DNA of 64,000 nt, taken from NCBI GenBank assembly GCA_022496185.1, contig WTXG01000096.1:62001-126000 (forward strand). Reading direction: 5' to 3'. The DNA is from Multifurca ochricompacta (lineage: Eukaryota > Basidiomycota > Agaricomycetes > Russulales > Russulaceae). Position 1 is the stretch's first letter, and each line of letters starts with the position of its first letter. The notes under the pieces were generated by a model, which saw nothing but the letters and a program-made list of their open reading frames with translations, searched no databases and was not told the origin of the DNA. Made by a program: the position numbers and the translations under genes. Of the stretch, positions 31,036 through 41,512 are shown one piece after another.

Positions 31036-32218
31036 TCAAAGCAGGGTCATGGCATTCTTCATTTCAGTGAAGGGGACCCAAGAGTTTTGTGAGGCAGGGT
31101 AGCCTTTCCATTTGACAAGGTAACAGATGCCCTTTCTGTTAGGGGTGTGAGCAGACTGTAGGATGGTCTCTATCTCATAATGGTCTTCTTCCCCATTTAC
31201 AAGTTCTGGTGGTGGATGAGTGAAGTTGGGTCCATGGACTGGGGTTTCTTTGTAATGGGACAGGAGAGAGTTGTGAAAGACTGGGTGGATGTGCCATGAC
31301 TTAGGGAGTTCAAGTTTGCAGTTAACAGGGCCAGAGTGTATGACTTTAAAAGGACCATGGTGTTGGGGGCTGAGTTTGGCTTTTGGGTGAGTGGTGCATA
31401 TATTTGTCCCTTCCAACCAAACCAGCTCTCCTGTTTTGAAAGCATGGAGGGGTCCATCTGGTCTTGACTGTTTCATGAGTTCTGCAGCCACCTGGAGGGC
31501 AGCAGCTACTTCACTACAGATAGTTTCTAGGGTGTGGAGTCTTTCTTCAACTGACAGGATAGGGGTGGCAAAATGGAGTGGGGGAATAAACTCTGGTTGG
31601 AAGCCATACCAGATTTCAAAGGGAGATCTTTTAGTAGCACTGTGAGTTCTAGCATTGTGGGTGAACTCCATAAAGGGGATCAGTTCTGCCCAGTCATCTT
31701 GTTGGAAGTTGCAAAAGACACGGAGGTATTGTTCTAGTTCTTGGTTGACTTGTTCAGTCTCTCCATCAGTCTGGGGGTGATAGGCAGTGCTCAGGGATGA
31801 TTGTACTCCTAACTTGCTCCACATTTCTTTCATGACTTTGGATGCAAATTGGGGGCCTTGGTCAGAGATGACTTGGTCTGGGAGGCCAGTGTGTCTCCAT
31901 ACATGTTCAAGGAATAGTTTGGAGGTTTCTGGAGCAGTGATATCTCTGGTGCAAGGAACAATGATGGTGGCTTTGCTGAGCTGGTCCACCACCACAAATA
32001 GGGAGTTGTATGACTGAGACAGGGGTAAGTCTGTGATAAAGTCCATGGTGATTGTTCCCCATACTTGAGCTGGAACTTGGTTGGGTTGCAAAGGGATGGG
32101 TAGTTGAGGTCAAACTTTGGTTTCTTGGCAGGTGGCACATCCATCCACATATTCTTTGACAAAGGAGGACATCCCTGGCCACCAAAACTCTCATGATACT
32201 AGTTCATAGGTCTTCCAT
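31036..32218 (-). pseudogene. G2 integrase core and chromodomain
   Basis: Starts at the X insertion with YELVS, a TGA, then EFWWPGMSSFVKEYVDGCATCQ, the second half of the HHCC finger. The integrase core follows (TITMDFITDLPLSQ, VISDQGPQFASK, AYHPQTDGETEQVNQ), then the GPF/HPVFH region (HHGPFKVIHSGP, WHIHPVFHNSLL). A chromodomain closes it (DHYEIETILQSAH, CYLVKWKGYPASQNSW), stopping at 31036. All three catalytic acidic residues are visible. Most of this segment is open (351 codons from 32091). Confidence 0.92.
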
Positions 32219-32431
32219 TGATGGATTGCAATCCATTGATGAGCAGGAGGAGCGCAAAAGTGCACCACACTTGTCTATGATTCTAGCTTCAGGCTAGAAT
32301 GACTAATTTTTGGAGTGCCCCTCAGGGGCAATGAACTTCTTATTCATCCTGTTGAAATAAATCTTTCATATGATTTTACAGACTATGGCCTCTTGTCTTG
32401 ATTATTCTATGTTGCTGATTCAAGCATGACC

Positions 32432-32945
32432 TGTCAAACAATCATGCTGCTGGTTATACTGACTGTGGTTAGTAGCGGTGAGGCTAGAAAACAAGTAGTA
32501 CTTCAGAGGTTAGAATAACTCTGTATTAACTATACTACTGACCTAGAAAACAAGTAGTCTACATAAGATGGTTAGTTAAAGGTAAAAGACAGTATAGTAA
32601 AGAAGGAACTTACACTTCAGAGGTTAGAAGAACTCTGAAGTGAAAGAGACGAAACAGACACCCTTATATACCCATAGGGGCCAGGGGAAATGGTCTGTGC
32701 GCACTGGGAATAAGTCCACAAGTGCCGGACAATAAACAGAGAGGGGTAAAGGCCATTGGCCAAAGAGATATCACATGCTTACTGCGCATTACTAAGTCCA
32801 TCACTAATCAGCTGAGTAAAGTGAGAAAGAAATGTAATAAAGATAACATAAAAAGTCCGAAACTGCGGAACCTAATCTAATCTTATCTACAGCTGAAGCG
32901 ATCCTTAGATGCCTGAAGCATCTCCAGACACATCCTGTGTCAACA
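32432..32945 (-). repeat. copia-1 3' LTR
   Basis: 514 bp, TGTTGACACAGG...GTTTGACA on the minus strand, preceded by the purine tract ATGGAGGGA. Between it and the Gag-Pol stop (32946-33196) is 3' untranslated sequence with no other feature. Confidence 0.93.
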
Positions 32946-33196
32946 TCCCTCCATGGTGAAGGCATTGATCATAAATGGAAATGAATTGAATGAGCACACT
33001 GCTGTTCACAATTAAACGAACATGTCACCAGCCAGAGATCCAACTTCTCTAACTCTTTGTGAGCTTTGCATACGAGTTGTAGATTCGCTTATGCAAGTCT
33101 ACACACCTCTTGCGTCACTCTCGAGGTTGAGAACATGCTCATGTGGCATGGTGGGAAAGTGAGACTGGTGTACAAAGTCTCCAGATTCCAGCTCCT

Positions 33197-34981
33197 TCAT
33201 TCCAGCACTAGTCCAAATCCAGTTACCATGTGATCAAAAGATGATCTAGGCAGAGACTTTGTGAGGCCATCTGCCAGCATCTCTCCAGTGGGAGTTCGCA
33301 CCAGGTCTATCTGGTGTGATTCTACATACTCCCTAATGGCATGGTACTTTATTGGTATGTGCTTTGATTGCCTTCCTGTGACAGGGTTTAATGCAAGATC
33401 TACTGCACCCTTATTGTCACAGTGCAGTTGTATGGGTGAAGTAACTTCATATCCCAACTCCTGCATGAACGTCCTATACCACACTGCCTGATTTGAAGCC
33501 TCAGCAAGGCTCATATACTCAGCTTCAGTGGTGGACTGTGCTACTGTCTTCTGTTTCCTGGAACACCAACTAATGGCTCCATTGGCAAGGAAAAAGACGT
33601 AGCCTGAGGTGGAGTGGTGGTCCTCTTGATCTCCCCATGAGGAGTCCGCAAAGCCATGAAGGCCAACTTCACCATTCCCTCCAGAATAGTGCAACCTGTA
33701 GTCTTTTGTAGCATTTAGATAAGCTAAGACATACTTTGCTAGTCGCATGTGCTGCTGGGAAGGGTTGGAAGCAAATTGGCTAAGGCGTGCAACAGCAAAA
33801 CTAATGTCAGGTCTGCTTCCAATCTGCACCCAAAGCAGAGACCCCATTAACTGCTGATACCTCTTAATATCAGAGGTAGATGCCTGGTCTTCAAACTTGA
33901 CCAGATGAACATCCACACCAGAGGGTAGAGGAGTATATACTGGGTTGGAATCCCCCATTCCAAACCTCTCAACTATTGAAGATACATAGGCTGTCTGGTC
34001 AATATCCAGTGTCTTGTTAGGATGATCCCTGGTGATGTTAACACCAAGGTATGACTGGATTTCGCCAAGATCAGTCATCTCATATCGGCTAGATAGAGAG
34101 TCCTTCAGCCATTGAATCTTCTTAGTGGAGGACCCAAGTATAGTGATGTCATCAACATATAGAATGACGAAAAGTGAACCATCCCCCTCTTGGTGATGAT
34201 ACACATATACTCCTGCATCAGAGTATGTCCAAGTAAAGCTCAGTTCATTGAGAACTGCATGGAATTGCAAGTTCCATGCCCAGGAAGCTTGTTTGAGGCC
34301 ATACAGAGCCTTCTGTAGCCTACAAACTTTGGACTCTTGTCCAGCAATGACAAAACCAACAGGTTGCTCCATATAGATCTCCTCATCCAGATTGCCATGT
34401 AGGAATGCCGATTTGACATCCATTTGGTGGATTTCCCAATCCTCAAGCGCGGCCAACGCTAACAATAGTCTAAGAGACTCAAATCTGGCGACTGGGGAGA
34501 AAGTTTCGTCAAAGTCCACCCCCTCTATTTGGGTGAACCCTTTTGCTACAAGCCTAGCACGAAAGCGTCCATCTGCTTTCAATTTAAAGACCCACTTGGA
34601 CTTTACAGCCTTTCTACCTTCAGGAAGGTCTTCAAGGTGCCACACCTTAAGTTTTTCTAAGGCATCAATTTCATATTGACATGCCTCAAGCCAATCATTG
34701 GCATTATCAGACTCCATTGCTTCTTCAAATGTAAGCGGATCCCTGTAAGGCGATCCTGCAGCATTGAGTAGATCCATCTGACCAAGTCTGGAAGAACCTT
34801 GCACAAACTCTGCATTATCCTCGTTGTAGAACCGAGGATTCGGACGACAATTGCGATTGGGACGTGCAGTATCCAAGTCTAAATCTTCTTGGATTGCCCT
34901 ATCTCGTCGTTCAGAGCATGGACTTGTCCTCTGAAAATTAGGTTGAGGAATTCTGTCTGCAATCCTTTGTGATTTTCTGAT
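33197..34981 (-). CDS. copia-1 Gag-Pol, C-terminal part: reverse transcriptase and RNase H
   Basis: Continuation of the 41513-44055 frame beyond copia-2. After a short basic linker the RT begins with YEIDALEKLKVWHLEDLPEG. It carries ARLVAKGFTQIEGVDFDET, DVKSAFLHGNLDEEIYMEQ, LYGLKQASWAW and the catalytic VILYVDDITILG, then SLLWVQIGSRPDISFAV. RNase H shows FADSSWGDQEDH, STTEAEYMSLAEA, HCDNKGAVDLALN, KHIPIKYHAIREYV and DGLTKSLP, stopping at 33197. With one CTGAT copy removed the two segments total 4323 bp, exactly 1441 codons, with no internal stop that I can find. The catalytic YVDD is intact. Confidence 0.93.
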   Translation of the reverse strand: MRKSQRIADRIPQPNFQRTSPCSERRDRAIQEDLDLDTARPNRNCRPNPRFYNEDNAEFVQGSSRLGQMDLLNAAGSPYRDPLTFEEAMESDNANDWLEACQYEIDALEKLKVWHLEDLPEGRKAVKSKWVFKLKADGRFRARLVAKGFTQIEGVDFDETFSPVARFESLRLLLALAALEDWEIHQMDVKSAFLHGNLDEEIYMEQPVGFVIAGQESKVCRLQKALYGLKQASWAWNLQFHAVLNELSFTWTYSDAGVYVYHHQEGDGSLFVILYVDDITILGSSTKKIQWLKDSLSSRYEMTDLGEIQSYLGVNITRDHPNKTLDIDQTAYVSSIVERFGMGDSNPVYTPLPSGVDVHLVKFEDQASTSDIKRYQQLMGSLLWVQIGSRPDISFAVARLSQFASNPSQQHMRLAKYVLAYLNATKDYRLHYSGGNGEVGLHGFADSSWGDQEDHHSTSGYVFFLANGAISWCSRKQKTVAQSTTEAEYMSLAEASNQAVWYRTFMQELGYEVTSPIQLHCDNKGAVDLALNPVTGRQSKHIPIKYHAIREYVESHQIDLVRTPTGEMLADGLTKSLPRSSFDHMVTGFGLVLE

Positions 34982-35483
34982 TGTTGAACACAGGAGATGT
35001 TCGGTGATGCTTCAGGCATCAGGTGATTAGATTAGCTACTTTGAAGATTAGATTAGATACCGGAGTTTCGGACTATTTACATTATCATTATTACTTTCTT
35101 TCTCACATTCCGCAGTAGCTGACTGATGAACCATGTAACATGTGATTCCTGTATTGGCCAATGGCCTTTCTCCCTCATGTTTGTTGTTTGGACTTTGTCC
35201 GGCACCTGTGGACTTATTCCCAGTGTGCACAGACCATCCCTTGGGGTATATAAGGGTGTCTGTTTCGTCTCTTACACTTCAGAGTTTCTTCTACCTCTGA
35301 AGCGTAAGTTCCTACTATGCTATCTATCATACCTTAAGACTAACTCTTGTATATAGAACTTGTCTTTGTCTAGGTCAGTAGTATAGTATTATAGAGTTTC
35401 TTCTACCTCTGAAGCAACTTGTCTTTGTCTAGCCTAACCCGCTAACTTCACAGTCAGTATGCTGCGCACATGCCTGTTTTACA
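34982..35483 (+). repeat. copia-2 5' LTR
   Basis: 502 bp, TGTTGAACACAGG...CTGTTTTACA; TATATAAGG near 35248. Related to the copia-1 LTR (shared GATGCTTCAGGCATC). Confidence 0.95.
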
Positions 35484-35495
35484 GGTTATGGGCCC
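35484..35495 (+). other. copia-2 PBS (initiator tRNA-Met anticodon arm)
   Basis: GGTTATGGGCCC directly after the LTR, the same as copia-1 and copia-3. The roughly 920 bases from here to the gag ATG (36417) are leader without a recognisable gene. Confidence 0.85.
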
Positions 35496-36416
35496 TGAGC
35501 ACGCTTTACTGATCTGTTATTTGTTTTGATCAGTCCAAACCTTTCTTCAAGCTCACTAGCTTCAAGACTTCATCCTTTTTCCAATCAGTCTCACAGTGAG
35601 CTTCGATTCTTTCTTTCTTGCCCTTAACTGTCCACAAGGTGGTGCGCTTTATGTGCCCACCTTGATCTGTCTGGCTAGTCCCTCAGGGGATTCTTGCAAG
35701 AGGTGATGAGGGACCCTAAGCGGGTGAAACACCTTGAGTTCCTCATGTGCGCTCTAAGTAAATAGTATTCATAGTTGTAGCTGGGTTTTCGTCCCATCCA
35801 TAGACTTAGTAGGCCACTTGCCCAGAAGGCTTGAGGCTATAGGTTCAGTCAATGCTTGGCTCGATCCGTAAGCCGGGTTTAGCGACCCGCTGGTAGAGTT
35901 TAGGGTCTAGAACAAGGCATGGGTAGTCACTCCCATGACGCTTGGGCTCGATACAAGTAGGCTTGAACTACTATAGTATTTACACAGTAGCTAGAGGTTT
36001 TGTCTCTAGGCAGGAGTACCCGCTGCTTTCATTGGGGGTCCGCCCCAACTAGAGGAAACCTAATAGTCTACTATAGTCATGGCCCCAATCATCTAGGGCT
36101 TAATCATGGACTCCACCACCAGCACTAGAGGAAGGGCTCTATACCCTTTGTCTCTAGTGGAACTTGCGGTTGGCTCCTCCATGACATGACTCCCCTTCTA
36201 TTTACACAGTATCCGCCTGATGTGGCTTGGGATCTGTTGTAGAATGGGGTTAGACAGCCTACTATACTACTTAGAAGTCGCACATCAGAGGCAGGACTTT
36301 CTTAAGTTCTGAAGCATAGCGCCACAGATTGGATGGGCCCTCTTAAATGAGACCTGGACAACTGGTTCTAACTGCTCCTTGGAACCAGGATCAAACCTTT
36401 TTAAAAATCATCTCAA

Positions 36417-39400
36417 ATGTCTTCCATCGTCTTCCCCCCACTTTCAAGTTCGACAAACTCGACGGCTCCAACTGGCAGCAGTGGTCGGTGTCCTTCACTG
36501 CCCTGCTAAGGATCAATGGAATGAAGAGGCACATCACGCATGATGTCCCTGAGTTCCTGAATGCTCCGAAGCCAGAAGATGGAGAAAGGATGACGATTAT
36601 GCCAAGCGTTTGCGCTTTGGTCTGAGCCTATTACCAGAATGGAACAGGGTGGAGGAAGTCCTCATGGGAGTTCTGGTGATGGTCACATCACCGGAGACAT
36701 ACTCCCAATTGCCTCTGACAGAACTTACCCTCTGTCAATGCCAAGTATGAGCGTTTGGAATCGCTCTACGGCTCAGTAGGTAGCATGGCCACCTACAACT
36801 TGTGGTGTTCTGTATCCTCCTTCCGCTTGGAAGAAGGAAAGCAATTCAGACCCCAGTTGCAGCGTGTGTTGGATGTGAGGAGTACCCTCAAGGAAAATGG
36901 GATGGAGATCTCTGATCTCCAGATGAGCTTTATTTTGCTCCAATCCCTACCTCCATCCTACTCAGCCATTGCTGGCTCAATCCTGGCGTCAGGTCCTCCT
37001 GACCGCCTTTCCCCTCAGGACCTTGTACAAAGGTTCCTAAATGAGGAAAGCCGACTTGCCGGCCCCGCAGGAAGTGGTGTTGGGGCTGCCCTTAACAAGG
37101 CAGCCCATGTCAACAAAAACAAAAATAAAAAACAAGTATCTTTCACGCCACCTCCTGCAGGTGCATCATCGTCCAATGATGTCACCTGCTTCTATTGCCA
37201 GAAGCCGGGCCACAAGGCAAATGAATGTCGGCAAAGGAAACAGGACAGAGCCAATGCTGATGCAGGCAAAAAGGGCAACAAGAGGAAGGGGCAAGGCCCC
37301 AGTGTACATAATAACTCCACACAAGTAGCTACCGTAGTTAATGGTAGCGGCAGAATACAGGAGGTGCATGAGACACCTCGCATTTCACTTTATATGATGA
37401 CCGAACATACGCAAGAAGTCGATGATGGCAGCAACCTTGGATGATGGACAGCGGAGCCACCACTCATTTACACCATACTTAGAGATTTCTCTGAGTATTA
37501 CCCTCACAAGGGGCACTCGGTGACAATTGGTGATGGCTCAGTAGTCCAAGTCGAAGGAACAGGCAAAGTCATTCTCAAAACTCGGAATAATTATGAGTTA
37601 GAGTTAAATAATGTCTTTTACATGCCTGGCAGTGAAAGAATACTGTCGACTAGCTGCATCACAGACAAAGGTGGTTCAGTGGAGTTCTCTCCATCTGAGG
37701 TCAAAATAAAGTACAATAATGCAATTATAGCGGAAGGTGTCAAGGCTATGGGACTCTATTGGGTCTTTGGGAAAACTATGCAGAATCTAAATACTGCTCC
37801 CACAAATCTGCATCAAGTAGCCTTGACACCTGGCATTTGCGAATGGGTCATATGTCAAAAGAGGCCCTCAAAAGACATGCTCCTAAGGCTGTAAAAGGCC
37901 TTAGTATGATAATAGCCAAGTGGAAGACAAGCCGTGTTATGGCTGTGAAATGGGAAAATCACACCGTCTTCCATTCCCTCCCTCTCAAAAGAGAGCTTCA
38001 GCACCCTTGGAAGTCATTCATAGTGACCTAGTTGGTCCTCTGCAATGTACTTCAATTCAAGGGAACCTATACTTCGCCACTTTCATAGACGACTTTAGCA
38101 GAACTGCTCTAGTTGTTGCTATGAAAGCAAAAGTGATTTTACATCGACGTTCTGTAATATTAAGGCATTCTTGGAAAATAAAACAGACAAGAAAATAAAG
38201 ACCTTACACACAGACCGAGGTGGCGAATTGTAATAGGGAGCTGAAGTCAATACTTGAGCAGGCTGGCATAGAGCATAAATTGACAATGCCATATTCCCCA
38301 CAACAGAACGGAAGGGCTGAAAGGTTCAACAGAACCATCATGGAAAAGGCCACCAGTATGTTGCATCATGCTGGTCTTTCCCTTGGTTTCTGGGAATGTG
38401 CAGTGCGAACAGCCTGTCACATATACAATAGAACCCTATCTGCTCTAACAAGTGGAGGACACCGCTTGAGCTTCTGGATGGGGACATTCCAGATGTCTCA
38501 TACTTTAAAATATTTGGCTGCTTAGCCTATTATACTGTCCCAGAGGATAAAAGACGTAAACTGGATCATAAAGCCAGGGAGACAGTCTTTGTCGGGTATG
38601 CACCCCACTCTAAAGGATATCTTCTTTGGGACATGCATACTCGATCCTTCGTATTGTCAAGAGATGTGACATTTGATGAAGGGTCCTTCCCATCCAACCT
38701 TGCCAAGGACAGCAAGGGAAACAAAAGGAAAAAGTTACGCCTTTTGTCTAGAAGTTGAGAGGCCTGTCCAGCCTCAACCAGCAATAGCCACAGTTCCTCA
38801 GGCTCCTGAAGACAAGGACGCCGAGGTTGAGGAACAGGAGGTAGTGGAACCTCCTCAAATAAATCCTGAGCCTACCACACCCGAAGAATGAACACACGAT
38901 ATAACCATCTATCAGACGCCTCCATCCCAAATCATGGAACCATCTGAACTCCCCAGAGAACTCGTGCAAAGAGACAGTCTAAGAAAAGACTGGTGGCAAA
39001 ATTTCCCAACCAGTATTTACTAGGGAAAGTCCACGATCTCAGCAACGTGACCAGGCTGTGCAGGAAGATTTAGATCTTGATACTGCCCGTCCTAGACGTT
39101 CACGCCGCATGAATCCTCGTTCTACAATGAGGATAATGCAGAGTTTGTACAAGGTTCCTCCAGACTTGGGCACATGGAGTTACTATATGCCGCAGGTGTC
39201 TCTTATAGAGATCCCCTGACTTTTCAGGAGGCAATGCAGTCTGATAATGCCAGTGAATGGCTTGAGGCGTGTCAATATGAAATTGATGCCTTAGATAAAC
39301 TAGATGTGTGGCGCCTTGAGGATCTTCCAAAAGGAAGAAAGGCAGTAAAATCTAAATGGGTTTTTAAGCTGAAACCAGATGGACGGTTTCGTGCTAGGCT

Positions 39401-40748
39401 CGTGGCAAAAGGGTTCACCCAAGTAGAAGGAGTGGACTTCGACGAAACATTTTCCCCAGTCGCCAGATTTGAGTCACTTAGACTATTACTAGCATTAGCT
39501 ACGCTAGAGGATTGGGAAATCCACCAAATGGATGTCAAATCGGCATTCCTACATGGCGATCTGGATGAGGAAATTTATATGGAGCAACCAGTTGGTTTCG
39601 TCGTTGCTGGGCAAGAGTCCAAAGTTTGTAGGCTACAAAAAGCATTATATGGCCTCAAACAAGCCTCCCGAGCATGGAACCTTCAATTCCATGGTGTTCT
39701 TAATGAACTAGGCTTTACTCGGACGTACTCTGATGCAGGAGTATATGTGTTTCATCAAAAGGAGGGGATGATTCACTCTACGTCATTCTCTATGTAGATG
39801 ACATTACTATACTTGGATCTTCCAATGATAAGATAACGTGGCTGAAGTCATCACTATCTAATCGATATGAGATGACTGACTTGGGAGAGATCCAGTTGTA
39901 CCTTGGAGTTAACATCACCAGGGATCGTCCTAATAAGACGATGGAGATTGACCAAGCAGCCTACGTTTTATCTATTATTGAGAAGTTTGGGATGAGGGAT
40001 TCCAACCGAGTATATACTCCTCTTCCTCTGGCGCTGATGTACATCTGGTCAAGTTTGATGGCCAGGCATCTACTTCTGAAATAAAGAAGTACCAACAGTT
40101 GATGGGGTCTCTGCTATGGGTGCAGATTGGAAGCAGACCTGATATCAGTTTTGCTGTGGCGCGCCTTAGTCAGTACGCTTCCAACCCTCTCAAGATCATA
40201 TGCGACTTGCAAAATATGTCTTAAAGTATCTTAATAGTACAAAAGACTGCAAGTTACGGTATTCTGGAGGGAATGGGGAGAGCGGCCTTCATGGCTTTGC
40301 AGATTCCTCATGGGGAGATCAAGAGGACTGCCGCTCTACCTCAGGCTACGTGTTTTTCTTAGCAAATGGTGCCATTTCATGGTGTTCCAGAAACAGAAAA
40401 CAGTAGCACAGTCCACCACTGAGGCCGAATATATGAGCCTCTCCGAGGCTGCAAATCAGGCAGTGTGGTATAGGACTTTTATGGAGGAATTAGGGTATGA
40501 GGTATCCTCCCCTATACTACTCCATTGTGACAATAAGGGTGCCGTGGATTTGGCATTAAACCCAGTCACAGGAAGGCGGTCAAAGCATATACCATCAAGT
40601 ACCATGCCATTAGGGGGTACATAGAACGCACACAATTGAATTAGTGCGAACCCCCACAGGTGAGATGCTGGCAGATGGCTTTACTAAGTCTCTACCAAGA
40701 GCATCGTTTGAAACCATGGTCAATGGACTTGGGCTTATGCTGGAATAA
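36417..40748 (+). pseudogene. copia-2 Gag-Pol (multiple frameshifts)
   Basis: Starts MSSIVFPPTFKFDKLDGSNW (ATG 36417). Gag continues through YGSVGSMATYNLW and the knuckle CFYCQKPGHKANEC, with a stretch missing near 36560-36740 compared with copia-1. Protease DSGATTH (near 37448), the integrase finger and core (HSDLVGPLQCTS, SPQQNGRAERFNRTIME), RT (ARLVAKGFTQVEGVDFDET, YVDDITILGSS) and RNase H (FADSSWGDQED, STTEAEYMSLSEA, DGFTKSLP) all appear in order but scattered over different frames. Catalytic motifs are intact where readable. It cannot make a full-length polyprotein as sequenced. Ends at TAA 40748; 40749-41010 is 3' untranslated sequence with a GGAGGGA purine tract. Confidence 0.93.
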
Positions 40749-41010
40749 GGAAGCTGGAATTTGGAGACTTTGTATACCAGTCTCACTTTCCCACCACGCC
40801 ACATGAGCACGTTCTCGACCTCGAGAGTGATGCAAGAGGTGTGAGTTTGCATAAGAGAATCTACAACTCGTATGCAAAACTCACAAACTCGCGCTCAGAG
40901 AGTTAGAGAAGTTGGATCTCTGGCTGGCGATATGTTCGTTCAATTGTAACGACATTGTGTGCTTCCAACTCATTTCCCATCCATGACCAGATGCCTTCAG
41001 CATGGAGGGA

Positions 41011-41512
41011 TGTTGAACACAGGAGATGTTCGGTGATGCTTCAGGCATCAGGTGATTAGATTAGCTACTTTGAAGATTAGATTAGATACCGGAGTTTCGG
41101 ACTATTTACATTATCATTATTACTTTCTTTCTCACATTCCGCAGTAGCTGACTGATGAACCATGTAACATGTGATTCCTGTATTGGCCAATGGCCTTTCT
41201 CCCTCATGTTTGTTGTTTGGACTTTGTCCGGCACCTGTGGACTTATTCCCAGTGTGCACAGACCATCCCTTGGGGTATATAAGGGTGTCTGTTTCGTCTC
41301 TTACACTTCAGAGTTTCTTCTACCTCTGAAGCGTAAGTTCCTACTATGCTATCTATCATACCTTAAGACTAACTCTTGTATATAGAACTTGTCTTTGTCT
41401 AGGTCAGTAGTATAGTATTATAGAGTTTCTTCTACCTCTGAAGCAACTTGTCTTTGTCTAGCCTAACCCGCTAACTTCACAGTCAGTATGCTGCGCACAT
41501 GCCTGTTTTACA
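41011..41512 (+). repeat. copia-2 3' LTR
   Basis: 502 bp, identical by eye to the 5' LTR. Confidence 0.95.

Larger units (their letters stand above)
34982..41512 (+). mobile_element. Ty1/copia element copia-2 (recent, defective)
   Basis: 502-bp LTRs (34982-35483, 41011-41512) that I read as identical, TSD CTGAT (34977-34981, 41513-41517) inside copia-1 Gag-Pol, opposite orientation. The internal region is related to copia-1 at the protein level, but its coding sequence is broken by several frameshifts and a deletion in gag. Confidence 0.96.

Noticed and set aside
32219..32290. Hammerhead-type ribozyme in LTR X (TTGATGAG ... GCAAAAG)
   Set aside because: The conserved core is incomplete and not preserved in the left X copy.
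23665..32431. Single-copy host genes between the copia elements
   Set aside because: Everything there is assigned to G3, hAT-2, the ORF3 fragment, hAT-A and G2 by LTRs, TSDs or protein motifs.
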